DNA of 37,134 bases, from the NCBI GenBank assembly GCA_964429355.1, contig CAYSCH010000042.1, positions 1 through 37,134 of the forward strand. The letters run 5' to 3'. The DNA is from JAAYAY01 sp964429355 (GTDB lineage: Bacteria > Planctomycetota > Planctomycetia > Pirellulales > Thermoguttaceae). Below the pieces are notes generated by a model. It had not been told where the DNA came from. It searched no databases and was given only the letters and a program-made list of their open reading frames with translations. Positions 25,179 through 33,152 of this stretch are shown here, piece by piece (position 1 is the first letter of the stretch; every line of letters begins with the position of its first letter). The position numbers and the translations under genes are program-made.

Positions 25179-26591
25179 GTGACTCCGAAAGAAGTATTGG
25201 CACTTTGTCGGGAAAAGGACGTAAAGGCCGTTGATTTGCGGTTCATGGACTTTCCCGGCCTCTGGCAGCATTTCACGATCCCTGTCAGCAAACTCGACGA
25301 GGATATCTTCGAGGACGGCCTCGGTTTCGACGGCTCCAGCATTCGCGGCTGGCAGGCGATCAACGAGAGCGATATGCTCGTGGTCCCCCAGCCTGAGACG
25401 GCCTCGCTCGATCCCTTCGCCGAGCTCACGACACTCTCGATGATCTGCAACATCCAGGACCCGATCACACGCGAGGACTATTCTCGCGATCCTCGCAACG
25501 TGGCCCGCAAGTCGGTCAATTACCTGAAGAGTACGGGAATTGGCGATACGTGCTACATCGGACCGGAGGCCGAGTTCTTCGTCTTCGACGACATTCGTTA
25601 CGATCACGCCCCGAACGGCTGCTTCTACTCCGTCGACAGCATTGAAGGCCAGTGGAATCGTGGACGGGACGAGAAGCCGAACCTCGGCTACAAACTCCGC
25701 TACAAGGAGGGCTACTTCCCCGTTCCTCCCGCCGACCAACTGATGGATCTGCGTAACGAAATGATGCAGACCATGATCGACTGCGGCCTGGACGTCGAGG
25801 CGCAGCACCATGAAGTGGCAACTGCCGGCCAATCCGAGATTGACCTGAAGTTCAATGACCTGGTCACCATGGCCGACTCCATGATGTTGTTCAAGTACAT
25901 CGTTAAAAATGTGGCGCACCGTCACGGGAAGGTGGCCACGTTCATGCCCAAGCCATTATTCGGCGACAACGGATCGGGGATGCACACCCATATTTCCATC
26001 TGGAAGGGCGGTGAGCCCCTGTTTGCCGGTGGCGGCTATGCCGGCCTCAGCGAGATGGCCCTCTACGCTATCGGCGGTATCCTTAAGCACGCCCCGGCAC
26101 TCCTCGCCTTCAGCAGCCCGACCACCAACAGCTACAAGCGGCTGGTCCCCGGCTACGAAGCCCCGGTCAACCTTGCCTACTCTCAACGCAACCGCTCGGC
26201 CTCGGTCCGCATTCCCATGTACAGCCCGAGCCCGAAGGCAAAGCGCGTGGAGTTCCGCTGCCCCGATCCGACTTGCAACCCCTATCTGTCGTTCTCCGCA
26301 ATTCTGATGGCTGCGATCGATGGAATCCAGAACAAGGTCGATCCGGGAGAGCCGCTCGACAAGGATATCTACGACCTGGAGCCGGAGGAACTGGCCACTG
26401 TGCCGAAGACCCCAGGTTCGCTCGAGGAGGCCTTGAACGCCTTGCGTGTCGATCATGACTTCCTGCTCCGTGGTGACGTATTCACTCCAGACGTGATCGA
26501 TACCTGGATCTGGTACAAGATGGAGAACGAAGTCGATGCCCTGCGTCTCCGTCCCCATCCCTACGAATTCTGCCTGTACGCCGATATCTAG
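25179..26591 (+). CDS. glnA: Glutamine synthetase, type I
   Basis: The protein is 470 aa, the normal GSI length. The start is GTG 25179, with AAGGAG 9 nt upstream (loop of a small hairpin). It makes glutamine from glutamate, ammonia and ATP in a dodecamer. Visible signatures: GLGFDGSSIRGW near residue 47, the GPEAEFFVFD metal-site segment, HHEVATAGQSEIDLKF, the ATP-binding KPLFGDNGSGMHTHISIWK, and the glutamate-site NRSASVRIPMYSPSPKAKRVEFRCPDP. Tyr in KDIYDLEPEE is at the position of the adenylylated tyrosine of GSI-beta enzymes, so adenylylation control is possible. It stands alone; no PII gene is near. A structured repeat copy and a strong hairpin follow the stop. Confidence 0.97.
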   Translation: MTPKEVLALCREKDVKAVDLRFMDFPGLWQHFTIPVSKLDEDIFEDGLGFDGSSIRGWQAINESDMLVVPQPETASLDPFAELTTLSMICNIQDPITREDYSRDPRNVARKSVNYLKSTGIGDTCYIGPEAEFFVFDDIRYDHAPNGCFYSVDSIEGQWNRGRDEKPNLGYKLRYKEGYFPVPPADQLMDLRNEMMQTMIDCGLDVEAQHHEVATAGQSEIDLKFNDLVTMADSMMLFKYIVKNVAHRHGKVATFMPKPLFGDNGSGMHTHISIWKGGEPLFAGGGYAGLSEMALYAIGGILKHAPALLAFSSPTTNSYKRLVPGYEAPVNLAYSQRNRSASVRIPMYSPSPKAKRVEFRCPDPTCNPYLSFSAILMAAIDGIQNKVDPGEPLDKDIYDLEPEELATVPKTPGSLEEALNALRVDHDFLLRGDVFTPDVIDTWIWYKMENEVDALRLRPHPYEFCLYADI

Positions 26592-26672
26592 GCTCGCAGA
26601 CCGATGGTACTTCGTTGGGCAGCAGCGATATCCTTCCCCCCACAACCTTCGCGCTGCCCACAATCCAAGCGC

Positions 26673-26736
26673 CCTGACGAACCTGGAAGTCCCCACGGGC
26701 GTTGACAAAAGCCGTCCGTGATGTGTCGACGGCTCC
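26673..26736 (+). repeat. Two-hairpin repeat, diverged copy A3
   Basis: It shares the entry block (CCTGACGAACCTGGAAGT) and CCCACGGGC with copies A1 and A2, then diverges. The second hairpin is kept with a changed sequence and an extra pair: AGCCGT (26710-26715), a 13-nt loop, ACGGCT (26729-26734). The first small hairpin is lost. It lies 82 bp after glnA. Confidence 0.55.
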
Positions 26737-26743
26737 GAAAGTC

Positions 26744-26780
26744 TCGACGTCGAGCGGCGAAATCCGCCGCTCGGCGTCGA
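26744..26780 (+). terminator. Strong hairpin downstream of glnA
   Basis: A 16-bp stem with one G.U pair and the 5-nt loop AAATC: 26744-26759 pairs with 26765-26780. It is followed by CTTCGTTTGG, a weak T-rich run. The best candidate transcription terminator for glnA, though the lack of a true U-tract leaves other roles open. Confidence 0.45.
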
Positions 26781-26870
26781 CTTCGTTTGGCCTTGGCTCG
26801 ATCCCGAGCCCGAGGCAAGGGCTCCCCGAGTCCGCCTTGCCGTCCTCTCTGCGCCGCGCGCGGTCGCGGA

Positions 26871-26899
26871 TTGACAGTTGCGATGTGGCATCGTAGGCT
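26871..26899 (+). promoter_or_regulatory. Promoter of the SDR-FAD operon
   Basis: A perfect TTGACA (26871-26876), a 17-bp spacer and TAGGCT (26894-26899). The predicted leader is about 100 nt to the SDR ATG at 27008. Confidence 0.5.
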
Positions 26900-27007
26900 A
26901 CCGGTTTCTGGACAAGAGACTGGAACAGAATGTGGGAGCCCTCCACCAGCATCGATGTGCACGATGGGGCGTCTTGTTGTCGGCTCCCAGGGCCAGGAGC
27001 AGAAAGA

Positions 27008-27784
27008 ATGCCTGAGACACGCGCCGCAATCGTTACCGGGGGATCGCGAGGCATCGGCCGGGGAATTTGCGAAGAGTTGGCACGCATCGGGCTGGCCGTG
27101 GTTGTCAACTACGCGACACGCCCCGATGCGGCCGAGGACGTGGTCAGCAAAATCACCGCGGCCGGGGGGCAGGCGATTGCGGTCAAGGCCAACGTCGGCT
27201 CGAGCAAGGATCGTCAGGGCTTGGTCGCACTGACTCTCGATGCCTTCGGACGGCTCGACGTCCTGGTGAATAATGCGGGCATCACTTCCCAGGGCCGCAA
27301 AGACGTTCTCGAAGCGACCGAGGAGAGCTGGGACGTCGTGTTCGACACGAATCTCAAAGGCCCATTCTTTCTTACCCAATTGGCCGCCAACGAGATGATT
27401 CGCCTCAGGGCCCAACGCAAGATATCCCGGGGTACGATTGTCAACATTTCGTCGATCTCGCGGTTCGCCGTCTCTATCAACCGCGCCGATTACTGCATGA
27501 CCAAAGCGGCCATCGGCATGATGACCAGGCTTTTCGCCCAGCGTCTGGCCGAAGAGAACATCCGTGTCTACGAGGTCAGTCCGGGCGTGATCGCCAGCGA
27601 CATGACAGCCCCGGTCAAGGAAAAGTACGACCAGCTGATTGCCGAAGGCCTCTGGCCGATCCGCCGTTGGGGACAGCCCGAAGACGTGGCCAAGGCCGTC
27701 GCAGCCATTGTCGAGGACTACTTCCCCTTCAGCACCGGTGACACGTTCAATGTGGACGGTGGATTCCACTACCGATCGCTGTAG
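27008..27784 (+). CDS. Short-chain dehydrogenase/reductase (FabG-like)
   Basis: The protein is 258 aa from ATG 27008, with AGGAG (26996-27000) 7 nt upstream. It is a classical SDR: TGGSRGIG (10-17) binds NAD(P), VNNAGI follows strand 4, NISSIS carries the catalytic serine and YCMTK the Tyr-x-x-x-Lys pair; PGVIASDM lies after strand 6 and the C-terminus has TGDTFNVDGGF. It would reduce a ketone or oxidise an alcohol; annotation as 3-oxoacyl-ACP reductase is possible but not proven. The FAD oxidoreductase starts 27 bp downstream, so both probably act on one small-molecule pathway. No other pathway gene is adjacent. Confidence 0.88.
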   Translation: MPETRAAIVTGGSRGIGRGICEELARIGLAVVVNYATRPDAAEDVVSKITAAGGQAIAVKANVGSSKDRQGLVALTLDAFGRLDVLVNNAGITSQGRKDVLEATEESWDVVFDTNLKGPFFLTQLAANEMIRLRAQRKISRGTIVNISSISRFAVSINRADYCMTKAAIGMMTRLFAQRLAEENIRVYEVSPGVIASDMTAPVKEKYDQLIAEGLWPIRRWGQPEDVAKAVAAIVEDYFPFSTGDTFNVDGGFHYRSL

Positions 27785-27811
27785 CCTTCTGCACCCTTCC
27801 GCATATCAGCC

Positions 27812-29797
27812 ATGTCGGACCCTTCCAGCACTGACCGAAGCCGATTGCAGCACGAGATCCCCGTTCATCGCGTTCACACGCTCGTCGTCGGCAGCGGAGC
27901 GGCAGGGCTCAACGCGGCGGTACAACTCCGAGCTGCCGGCCTGGAGGACCTGCTCATCCTCACCGAAGGTCTGGGGAAGGGCACGTCGATCAACACCGGC
28001 TCGGACAAACAGACCTACTACAAGCTGTCGTTGTGCGGCGACTCGCCCGACTCGCCGCGACAGTTAGCCGAAACTCTCTACAGCGGCGGCGGAATGCACG
28101 GCGATCTGGCGCTCGTGGAGGCCAGCGTTTCGCCGCGGGCCTTCATGCACCTGGTGAATCTCGGTGTGCCCTTTCCAAGAGATGCCTACGGTCAGTTCAT
28201 CGGCTACAAGACCGATCACGATCCCAGGCAAAGGGCCACTTCGATTGGCCCCTATACCTCCCGCGAAATGTGCCGGGCGTTGATCCAGCGCGTGCGATTG
28301 TTGAACATCCCCGTCACCGAAGGACGACAGGCCGTGCGCCTCGCCACGCTCGATGAAGGTGGAAGGAGGAGAGTTTGCGGCGTGATCGCCGTCACGGATT
28401 CGGGCGACCTTGAAGCCTATTTGGCAGAGAATATCGTCTTCGCCGTGGGGGGCCCCGGCGGGCTCTACAGAACGGCGGTCTACCCGGCGGTCCACACGGG
28501 CGCAATCGGCGTGGCCATGATGGCCGGGGCGACGGCTCAGAACCTGCCCGAATCGCAATACGGCATGGCCTCGATCAAGCATCGCTGGAACGTCTCCGGC
28601 ACGTTCATGCAAGTCGTACCGCGAATGCTCAGCACCGCGGCAGACGGCGTCAGCGACCGGCGCGAGTTCCTGCGAGATTACTTCGATTCGCCCGGAGATA
28701 TGAATTCGAACGTATTTCTCAAAGGTTACCAGTGGCCCTTCGACTCTCGCAAAGCCGTTGGCGGATCGTCGATCGTCGATATCCTGGTCTACATCGAAAC
28801 CGTTCTGAAAGGACGTCGCACCTTTCTGGACTACCGCGATAATCCCACCGGATTTCGCTTCGCGGATTTGACCAACGAGGCGCAGGAGTACTTGAGGAAA
28901 TCCAATGCGATGCAGGCAACGCCGATCGAGCGGCTCAGAACCATGAACCCCGGTGCGATCCAGATCTATCGGGACCACGGCATCGATATCGCCACCGAGC
29001 CCCTGGAAATCGCCGTCTGCGCTCAGCACAACAACGGCGGCCTGGCCGGCACTACCTGGTGGGAGTCGACCAACATCAAACACCTTTTCCCCGTCGGGGA
29101 AGTCAACGGGACTCACGGAGTGTATCGCCCGGGCGGTGCGGCGCTGAATTCGGGCCAGGTGGGAGGATTTCGAGCCGCCGAGTTCATCACCAACCGCTAT
29201 GCCACCTGGAGTGTCTCCCATGAATCGGCCCTCTCGGCACTGCAGGACGAGTTGACGCACGTCCTGGATTGGCTCGATCGATCGGCATCGGCCACAAGGA
29301 GCTGGCAGGACGAACGCAACGAATTCCAGACGAGAATGACCCGCTGTGGTGCACACATTCGGCGCCAGCCAGACCTTGCCGAGGCCGTGGGAGAAGCCTG
29401 GCAGCAAGTGCAAAGGCTCACGGAATCGGGCTGCCGGTATTCCGACGCCGCCGATTCTGTGGAAGCCCTCCGCACACGGCACCTCGGCTTCGCCCACGCC
29501 GTCTATCTGGAGGCCGCCAGCTTCGCGGTGGCCGCGGGCACGGGCAGCCGGGGGTCGGCCATGGTCGTCGATCCATCGGGCGCTCGGATCCACCCCGGGC
29601 TCGACGACTCTTGGCGGATCGCGGCGGAAAACGCCGATTTCCGTGAGCAGGTCCAGGAAACGCTTATCCACGGCATCGGAAATGTGGAGAACCGCTGGGT
29701 CCCCCGCCACCCGTTGCCCGAGTCCGACACCTGGTTTGAGACAGCCTGGGCACGCTTTCGTTCCGGTGAGATCTACGACGACCCTCCCCGTACCTGA
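27812..29797 (+). CDS. FAD-binding oxidoreductase of the fumarate reductase/aspartate oxidase type
   Basis: The protein is 661 aa from ATG 27812. HTLVVGSGAAGLNAAVQL (22-39) is the N-terminal FAD dinucleotide-binding loop. GTSINTGSDKQTYYKL and the GGMHGDLALVEASV segment resemble the flavin and active-site parts of succinate dehydrogenase/fumarate reductase flavoproteins and L-aspartate oxidase. FPVGEVNGTHGVYRPGGAALNSGQVGGFRAAEF is the conserved C-terminal FAD segment. The helical C-terminal domain of about 200 residues also fits. No iron-sulfur or membrane-anchor subunit is next to it, so it is not a standard respiratory complex. With the SDR 27 bp upstream it forms a two-gene operon; substrate unknown. 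A GC hairpin and a structured repeat copy follow. Confidence 0.82.
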   Translation: MSDPSSTDRSRLQHEIPVHRVHTLVVGSGAAGLNAAVQLRAAGLEDLLILTEGLGKGTSINTGSDKQTYYKLSLCGDSPDSPRQLAETLYSGGGMHGDLALVEASVSPRAFMHLVNLGVPFPRDAYGQFIGYKTDHDPRQRATSIGPYTSREMCRALIQRVRLLNIPVTEGRQAVRLATLDEGGRRRVCGVIAVTDSGDLEAYLAENIVFAVGGPGGLYRTAVYPAVHTGAIGVAMMAGATAQNLPESQYGMASIKHRWNVSGTFMQVVPRMLSTAADGVSDRREFLRDYFDSPGDMNSNVFLKGYQWPFDSRKAVGGSSIVDILVYIETVLKGRRTFLDYRDNPTGFRFADLTNEAQEYLRKSNAMQATPIERLRTMNPGAIQIYRDHGIDIATEPLEIAVCAQHNNGGLAGTTWWESTNIKHLFPVGEVNGTHGVYRPGGAALNSGQVGGFRAAEFITNRYATWSVSHESALSALQDELTHVLDWLDRSASATRSWQDERNEFQTRMTRCGAHIRRQPDLAEAVGEAWQQVQRLTESGCRYSDAADSVEALRTRHLGFAHAVYLEAASFAVAAGTGSRGSAMVVDPSGARIHPGLDDSWRIAAENADFREQVQETLIHGIGNVENRWVPRHPLPESDTWFETAWARFRSGEIYDDPPRT

Positions 29798-29823
29798 AGC
29801 CGCCCCTCTTTGGCTCTTTGACG

Positions 29824-29890
29824 CCTGACAAAACCTGGAAGTCCCCCACGGGCATGGATATGCACAGCCGGTGGTTTTGTTAGCGGCTCT
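29824..29890 (+). repeat. Two-hairpin repeat, copy A2
   Basis: It begins 27 bp after the FAD gene stop and is nearly identical to copy A1 at 2780-2846. Hairpin one is GCAT-GGAT-ATGC (29852-29863); hairpin two is AGCCG (29866-29870), a 13-nt loop, CGGCT (29884-29888). Confidence 0.7.
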
Positions 29891-29966
29891 TAAATTACGC
29901 AAACTGGGCAGCGCCGGCGATCTCAGACGAATCGACCTTCGGTTGGCCTCGTCCTCCGACTCGGCT

Positions 29967-29981
29967 GACGCTGAAAGCGTC
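29967..29981 (+). terminator. Terminator-like hairpin after the SDR-FAD operon
   Basis: GACGCT, loop GAA, AGCGTC, followed by TTCTTCCC. A short perfect 6-bp stem with only a partial T-run, 170 nt after the stop codon. Confidence 0.35.
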
Positions 29982-30293
29982 TTCTTCCCGGTTTCGCTTC
30001 CAGGATGCCGCGGCGATGCCCCAGCTTGTCAAAGTCTGCCGGTTCCGTCGTCTGCGCGAGCTGCAACGGATATTCCTAATATTCCGACTGTGCCGTGCCG
30101 ATGAATCCAGAAGACCACGGTGTTTGTACGGTCTTGTCAAGGTCAATTCTGGACCGGACTCGTGGGTATTGGTCGGCGCGCTGGAGTTGTGGCGATTTCG
30201 TGGCCAGGCGCCCGGGGATCCGGGCCTCTGCTCCACCCATTTGCCCGCCCCGCGCGCCAGCGATCTCGAGTCGCAGAAAGTGGAGGACGACCC

Positions 30294-30854
30294 GTGCGTC
30301 GAACACTCCTATTGCAGGCAGTCCTCGTACTGGCGGCCGGAGTCCTGGTCAGTAGCAGTGGATGTGGCCTCTGCAATCCCCGGCATGGAATGATCCTTCG
30401 CGGGGATTGGTCGCTGGAACTGAACCGGGTGCCGTGGCTGAGTTCGAGAAGTCAGAGTTCCAGCGAAGCAGGAGGAGAAAGCTGTGGTGTCGGCGTGCCT
30501 CTTCAGTCGCCCATGTCGCCCGACGCCAGTGCCCCGGCTCCGGTAGGCCCCGTGTCGTGCCTGTCGCCATGTCGATCGAGCGGCCTGCCATGCCGAACCT
30601 GCGCGCGTCCGAACTCCGCGGCATCCGCGTCCGCCACGCAACAAGTGGCCTATAGCCGGTTTCATCCTGTGCCGACCAGGCCCGTATTCACTCCATGGAA
30701 CTGTCCAACCTCGGCCCCGGCGACGAATGCCCCCCAGGAGTTGCAGCCTCCGCAACAGGAGGTAATCCCGACTCCTGTAATACCTCAAGGCGCCATGAGG
30801 CGGGCCCGAACAGGTGGCGCCGTCACCAGCGCATCGTGGGTGTTCCAGCCCTGA
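30294..30854 (+). CDS. Small Cys/Pro-rich lipoprotein of unknown function
   Basis: The protein is 186 aa from GTG 30294; GGAGGA (30282-30287) lies 6 nt upstream and decides this start over the longer frame from 30120. The N-terminus is basic then hydrophobic (RRTLLLQAVLVLAAGVLVSS) and leads to SSGCGLC, with Cys24 as the probable lipidated residue. After the cysteine comes NPRHGMILRGDWSLELNRVPWL, a segment that I associate with small planctomycete lipoproteins. The rest is low in secondary structure, rich in Ser, Pro, Ala and Cys (CLSPCRSSGLPCRTCARP). No domain recognised. Its composition fits a cell-surface or cell-wall-associated protein, possibly disulfide-linked; this is inference. Confidence 0.65.
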   Translation: MRRTLLLQAVLVLAAGVLVSSSGCGLCNPRHGMILRGDWSLELNRVPWLSSRSQSSSEAGGESCGVGVPLQSPMSPDASAPAPVGPVSCLSPCRSSGLPCRTCARPNSAASASATQQVAYSRFHPVPTRPVFTPWNCPTSAPATNAPQELQPPQQEVIPTPVIPQGAMRRARTGGAVTSASWVFQP

Positions 30855-31187
30855 ATAGCCTTGCGTGATTCCCGGAAGCATAGTCGTCGTGGAGATACCG
30901 CGTGGGCTTGCCCCGCGCTCCGGTTCCGCCCATGTTTCGCCCACGAACCCTGTCAGACCCGGTCCATCGAGTTCCTTTAGCGCCTTGTCGAAATCTCCTC
31001 CGGAAATCCCGCAAGGCTAATTAGCAGTACGGACGAACCATCGCCTTCACGGGAAACAGGGAGGCGTTGGGGTCATCGATTGTTCGCATCTGGGTTATTC
31101 CAAAGAACCGTCCACGGAAAGGCGCCCGCAAGGTGTTTTTTCGCGGCCCAAGTTACCGCCGGATCAAGAGACGAGAGGGGGAATTCT

Positions 31188-31319
31188 GTGAATAGGCAAA
31201 TGGAGAGTCTCGGCAAGCGTTGCGGCAATCTGGAGAGGGGTACACAGCGCGCCCTTCGCCATGTTTGGAAACCTGGGAAGGCTGTGCGGGTTCGAGTTGC
31301 CGCTTGTGAAGGTATGTAA
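31188..31319 (+). CDS. Possible 43-aa basic small protein
   Basis: GTG 31188 with GAGAGGGGG about 6 nt upstream, stop TAA at 31317-31319. The peptide is Arg/Lys-rich with two cysteines (MNRQMESLGKRCGNLERG start). No similarity recognised; it may be a chance frame in a long intergenic region. A hairpin followed by GTATTTT lies 56 nt downstream, which gives it a complete transcription-unit look. Confidence 0.22.
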   Translation: MNRQMESLGKRCGNLERGTQRALRHVWKPGKAVRVRVAACEGM

Positions 31320-31374
31320 CGACCGTAGCCGATTTACCAAGGGCACCGGTTATTGCGGTTGCAAGCATTAAACA

Positions 31375-31395
31375 TCCCCTGACGGGGAGTATTTT
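31375..31395 (+). terminator. Rho-independent terminator candidate
   Basis: TCCCC, tetraloop TGAC, GGGGA, then GTATTTT. Short but compact; it would end transcription from upstream before the HtrA gene. Confidence 0.4.
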
Positions 31396-31501
31396 GGTTG
31401 CCGCTCGATCGGTGGGCCGAGAACTGATTCGTATCCGACTCGTTCGAGATCAGACCCGGCAGACAGGATACTGCCACCCTCTGCTCCGAGCCGCTCCAGC
31501 C

Positions 31502-32899
31502 ATGAAGTTAACTCCTATGGTATCTCGCCTCACCTGCTTGCCGCCCAAACTACGACCGGCAGCCGTGACTTGTTCGCTCGTTCTGGGATTGCTCTTCCTT
31601 GCCACCCACGTTCTACCTGGGTCGGAACTGCGCAACACGCCCATCGTCCGTGCGATCGAGTCGGCCACCCCGTCGATCGTCAACATTCGCGGCGAGAAGA
31701 CCGTCGGCGAAACCAGCCAGTATGGCGAGGGGGATGCCGCCAGACGAGTCAACGGCATGGGAACAGGGGTGGTCATCGACCCCCGGGGTTACATCATCAC
31801 GAATCACCATGTTGTCAAGGGCGTGCGGCAAATCCTCGTCACGTCGGTGGGAGGTCAGGAGTACGTTGCCGGCCTGATCGCCCACGACCCGGTGACGGAT
31901 CTGGCAATCATCAAGATCAGCCCCACTTCCCCGATGCCCGTCATCACGATCGGTAGTTCTTCCGATCTGATGCTGGGCGAAACGGTTATTGCAGTGGGAA
32001 ATGCCTATGGGTACGAGAATACCGTTACCCAGGGGATCATCAGCCAACTTCACCGCGCCGTTCAGGTCAGCGACGCCCAGTTCTACGAGGACCTGATCCA
32101 GACGGACGCAAGCATCAATCCCGGTAATTCGGGTGGCCCCCTGTTGAACATCGACGGCGAGATGGTCGGCCTCAACGTGGCGGTTCGAGCAGGCGCTCAG
32201 GGTATCGGCTTCGCAATTCCCATCGACAAAGTCCTGGCAGTGGTCTCGAAACTGGTGAAGGAGCAGGCCGGCTGCCAACGTCGCTATGGGATCGAACTCG
32301 ACGACGAGGGCAGTTCAAACGTCGCCGGGCTCAAGGTCAAGGAAGTCCAAGCCGACAGTCTGGCAAAACAGGCCGGCCTCGAAGCGGGCGACACGATCGT
32401 CCGTGTCAACAACGAACTCATCCGCCAGCCACTCGACTTCCACCGCACGCTGCTCGGCCGAACAGGCGGAGAAACGCTGCAACTGGTGATCGAGCGGAAC
32501 GGCGATACCATCGAGCTCGAATTGGCAATGTCGGAAATCTCGCCAAGTACGGCAACCGTTTCGAACGACACCCAGGAAATGGCCTGGAACCTGTTGGGGG
32601 TGGAACTGGAACCAGTTCCCACCGACGTGTTTCGACAGAGATTTCGCACGCGGTACCGAGGCGGCTTGACGGTCGAGCGAGTTCGTCCTGCCAGCCCCGC
32701 TGCCGAACAGGGAATTCTCGCCGGCGATATCCTCGTGGGTATGCACATTTGGGAAACAGTTACCATGAAAAACGTGGCGTACATCATGAGTCGCCCCGAT
32801 TTCGACGAATTCTCCCCCGTCAAGTTCTACATCCTGAGAGACAACGATGTCCTTTACGGCCACTTGCCGGTCAGCATGAAAGCGACCCAGCAACGCTGA
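31502..32899 (+). CDS. degP: HtrA/Deg-family serine protease with two PDZ domains
   Basis: The protein is 465 aa from ATG 31502. Residues about 18-40 are a signal peptide or anchor. The trypsin-like domain has the full triad: His103 in TNHHVV, Asp133 in HDPVTDLAIIKI and Ser210 in INPGNSGGPLL, with GIGFAIPIDKV closing the domain. PDZ one is about 280-375 (VKEVQADSLAKQAGLEAGDTIVRVNNE) and PDZ two about 395-455 (VERVRPASPAAEQGILAGDILVGMH). These proteases degrade or refold misfolded envelope proteins. The HHVV form replaces the more usual NHVV. thiL-tsaE follow on the same strand after 250 bp, so linkage is uncertain. Confidence 0.93.
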   Translation: MKLTPMVSRLTCLPPKLRPAAVTCSLVLGLLFLATHVLPGSELRNTPIVRAIESATPSIVNIRGEKTVGETSQYGEGDAARRVNGMGTGVVIDPRGYIITNHHVVKGVRQILVTSVGGQEYVAGLIAHDPVTDLAIIKISPTSPMPVITIGSSSDLMLGETVIAVGNAYGYENTVTQGIISQLHRAVQVSDAQFYEDLIQTDASINPGNSGGPLLNIDGEMVGLNVAVRAGAQGIGFAIPIDKVLAVVSKLVKEQAGCQRRYGIELDDEGSSNVAGLKVKEVQADSLAKQAGLEAGDTIVRVNNELIRQPLDFHRTLLGRTGGETLQLVIERNGDTIELELAMSEISPSTATVSNDTQEMAWNLLGVELEPVPTDVFRQRFRTRYRGGLTVERVRPASPAAEQGILAGDILVGMHIWETVTMKNVAYIMSRPDFDEFSPVKFYILRDNDVLYGHLPVSMKATQQR

Positions 32900-33152
32900 C
32901 CGCCGGCCCGCCTCTTCTGAACCGTTTGGCAAGACAATCCGCTGGATCTGCCCCCACCGGGCAAATTCCAACAGTCTTGCCGCGGCTCCACAACCTCTGC
33001 TCAGTCCCAACCCCGCAAGCTCCTCACGCGGCAGTCATAGCGCGGCGCGACGACCCAAGCGCGCCGCCCCCCGTGGCCATGGGGGAGCCGGTCCGGTATC
33101 CTTGAAGCTGACACGGACCCGCCCGTCAGCCGAAGAACCTGCCCGGCCCTCC

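Larger units (their letters stand above)
26592..27007. other. glnA-SDR intergenic region
   Basis: 415 bp without a gene, but full of structure: repeat copy A3 (26673-26736), a 16-bp-stem hairpin (26744-26780), a 6-bp hairpin GGCTCG-ATCC-CGAGCC (26795-26810) and the SDR promoter (26871-26899). Minus-strand frames here are shadows. Confidence 0.6.
29798..30293. other. Region between the FAD gene and the small lipoprotein
   Basis: About 495 bp without a supported gene. It contains repeat copy A2 (29824-29890), a terminator-like hairpin (29967-29981) and a direct repeat ATATTCC x2 (30070-30085). Short frames here have no ribosome binding sites. Confidence 0.5.
30855..31501. other. 647-bp region before the HtrA gene
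   Basis: No firm gene. A possible 43-codon frame (31188-31319) has a GAGGGGG ribosome binding site. Terminator-like hairpins are GCGCC-CGCAA-GGTGT followed by six T (about 31122-31141) and TCCCC-TGAC-GGGGA followed by GTATTTT (31375-31395). No RNA gene was recognised. Confidence 0.45.

Noticed and set aside
26588..27769. 393-aa minus-strand frame over the SDR gene
   Set aside because: Covers the antisense of a well-supported SDR and a structured intergenic region; no domain recognised.
28064..29902. 612-aa minus-strand frame
   Set aside because: Antisense of the FAD oxidoreductase, which has clear FAD motifs; GC-rich codon bias creates the long shadow.
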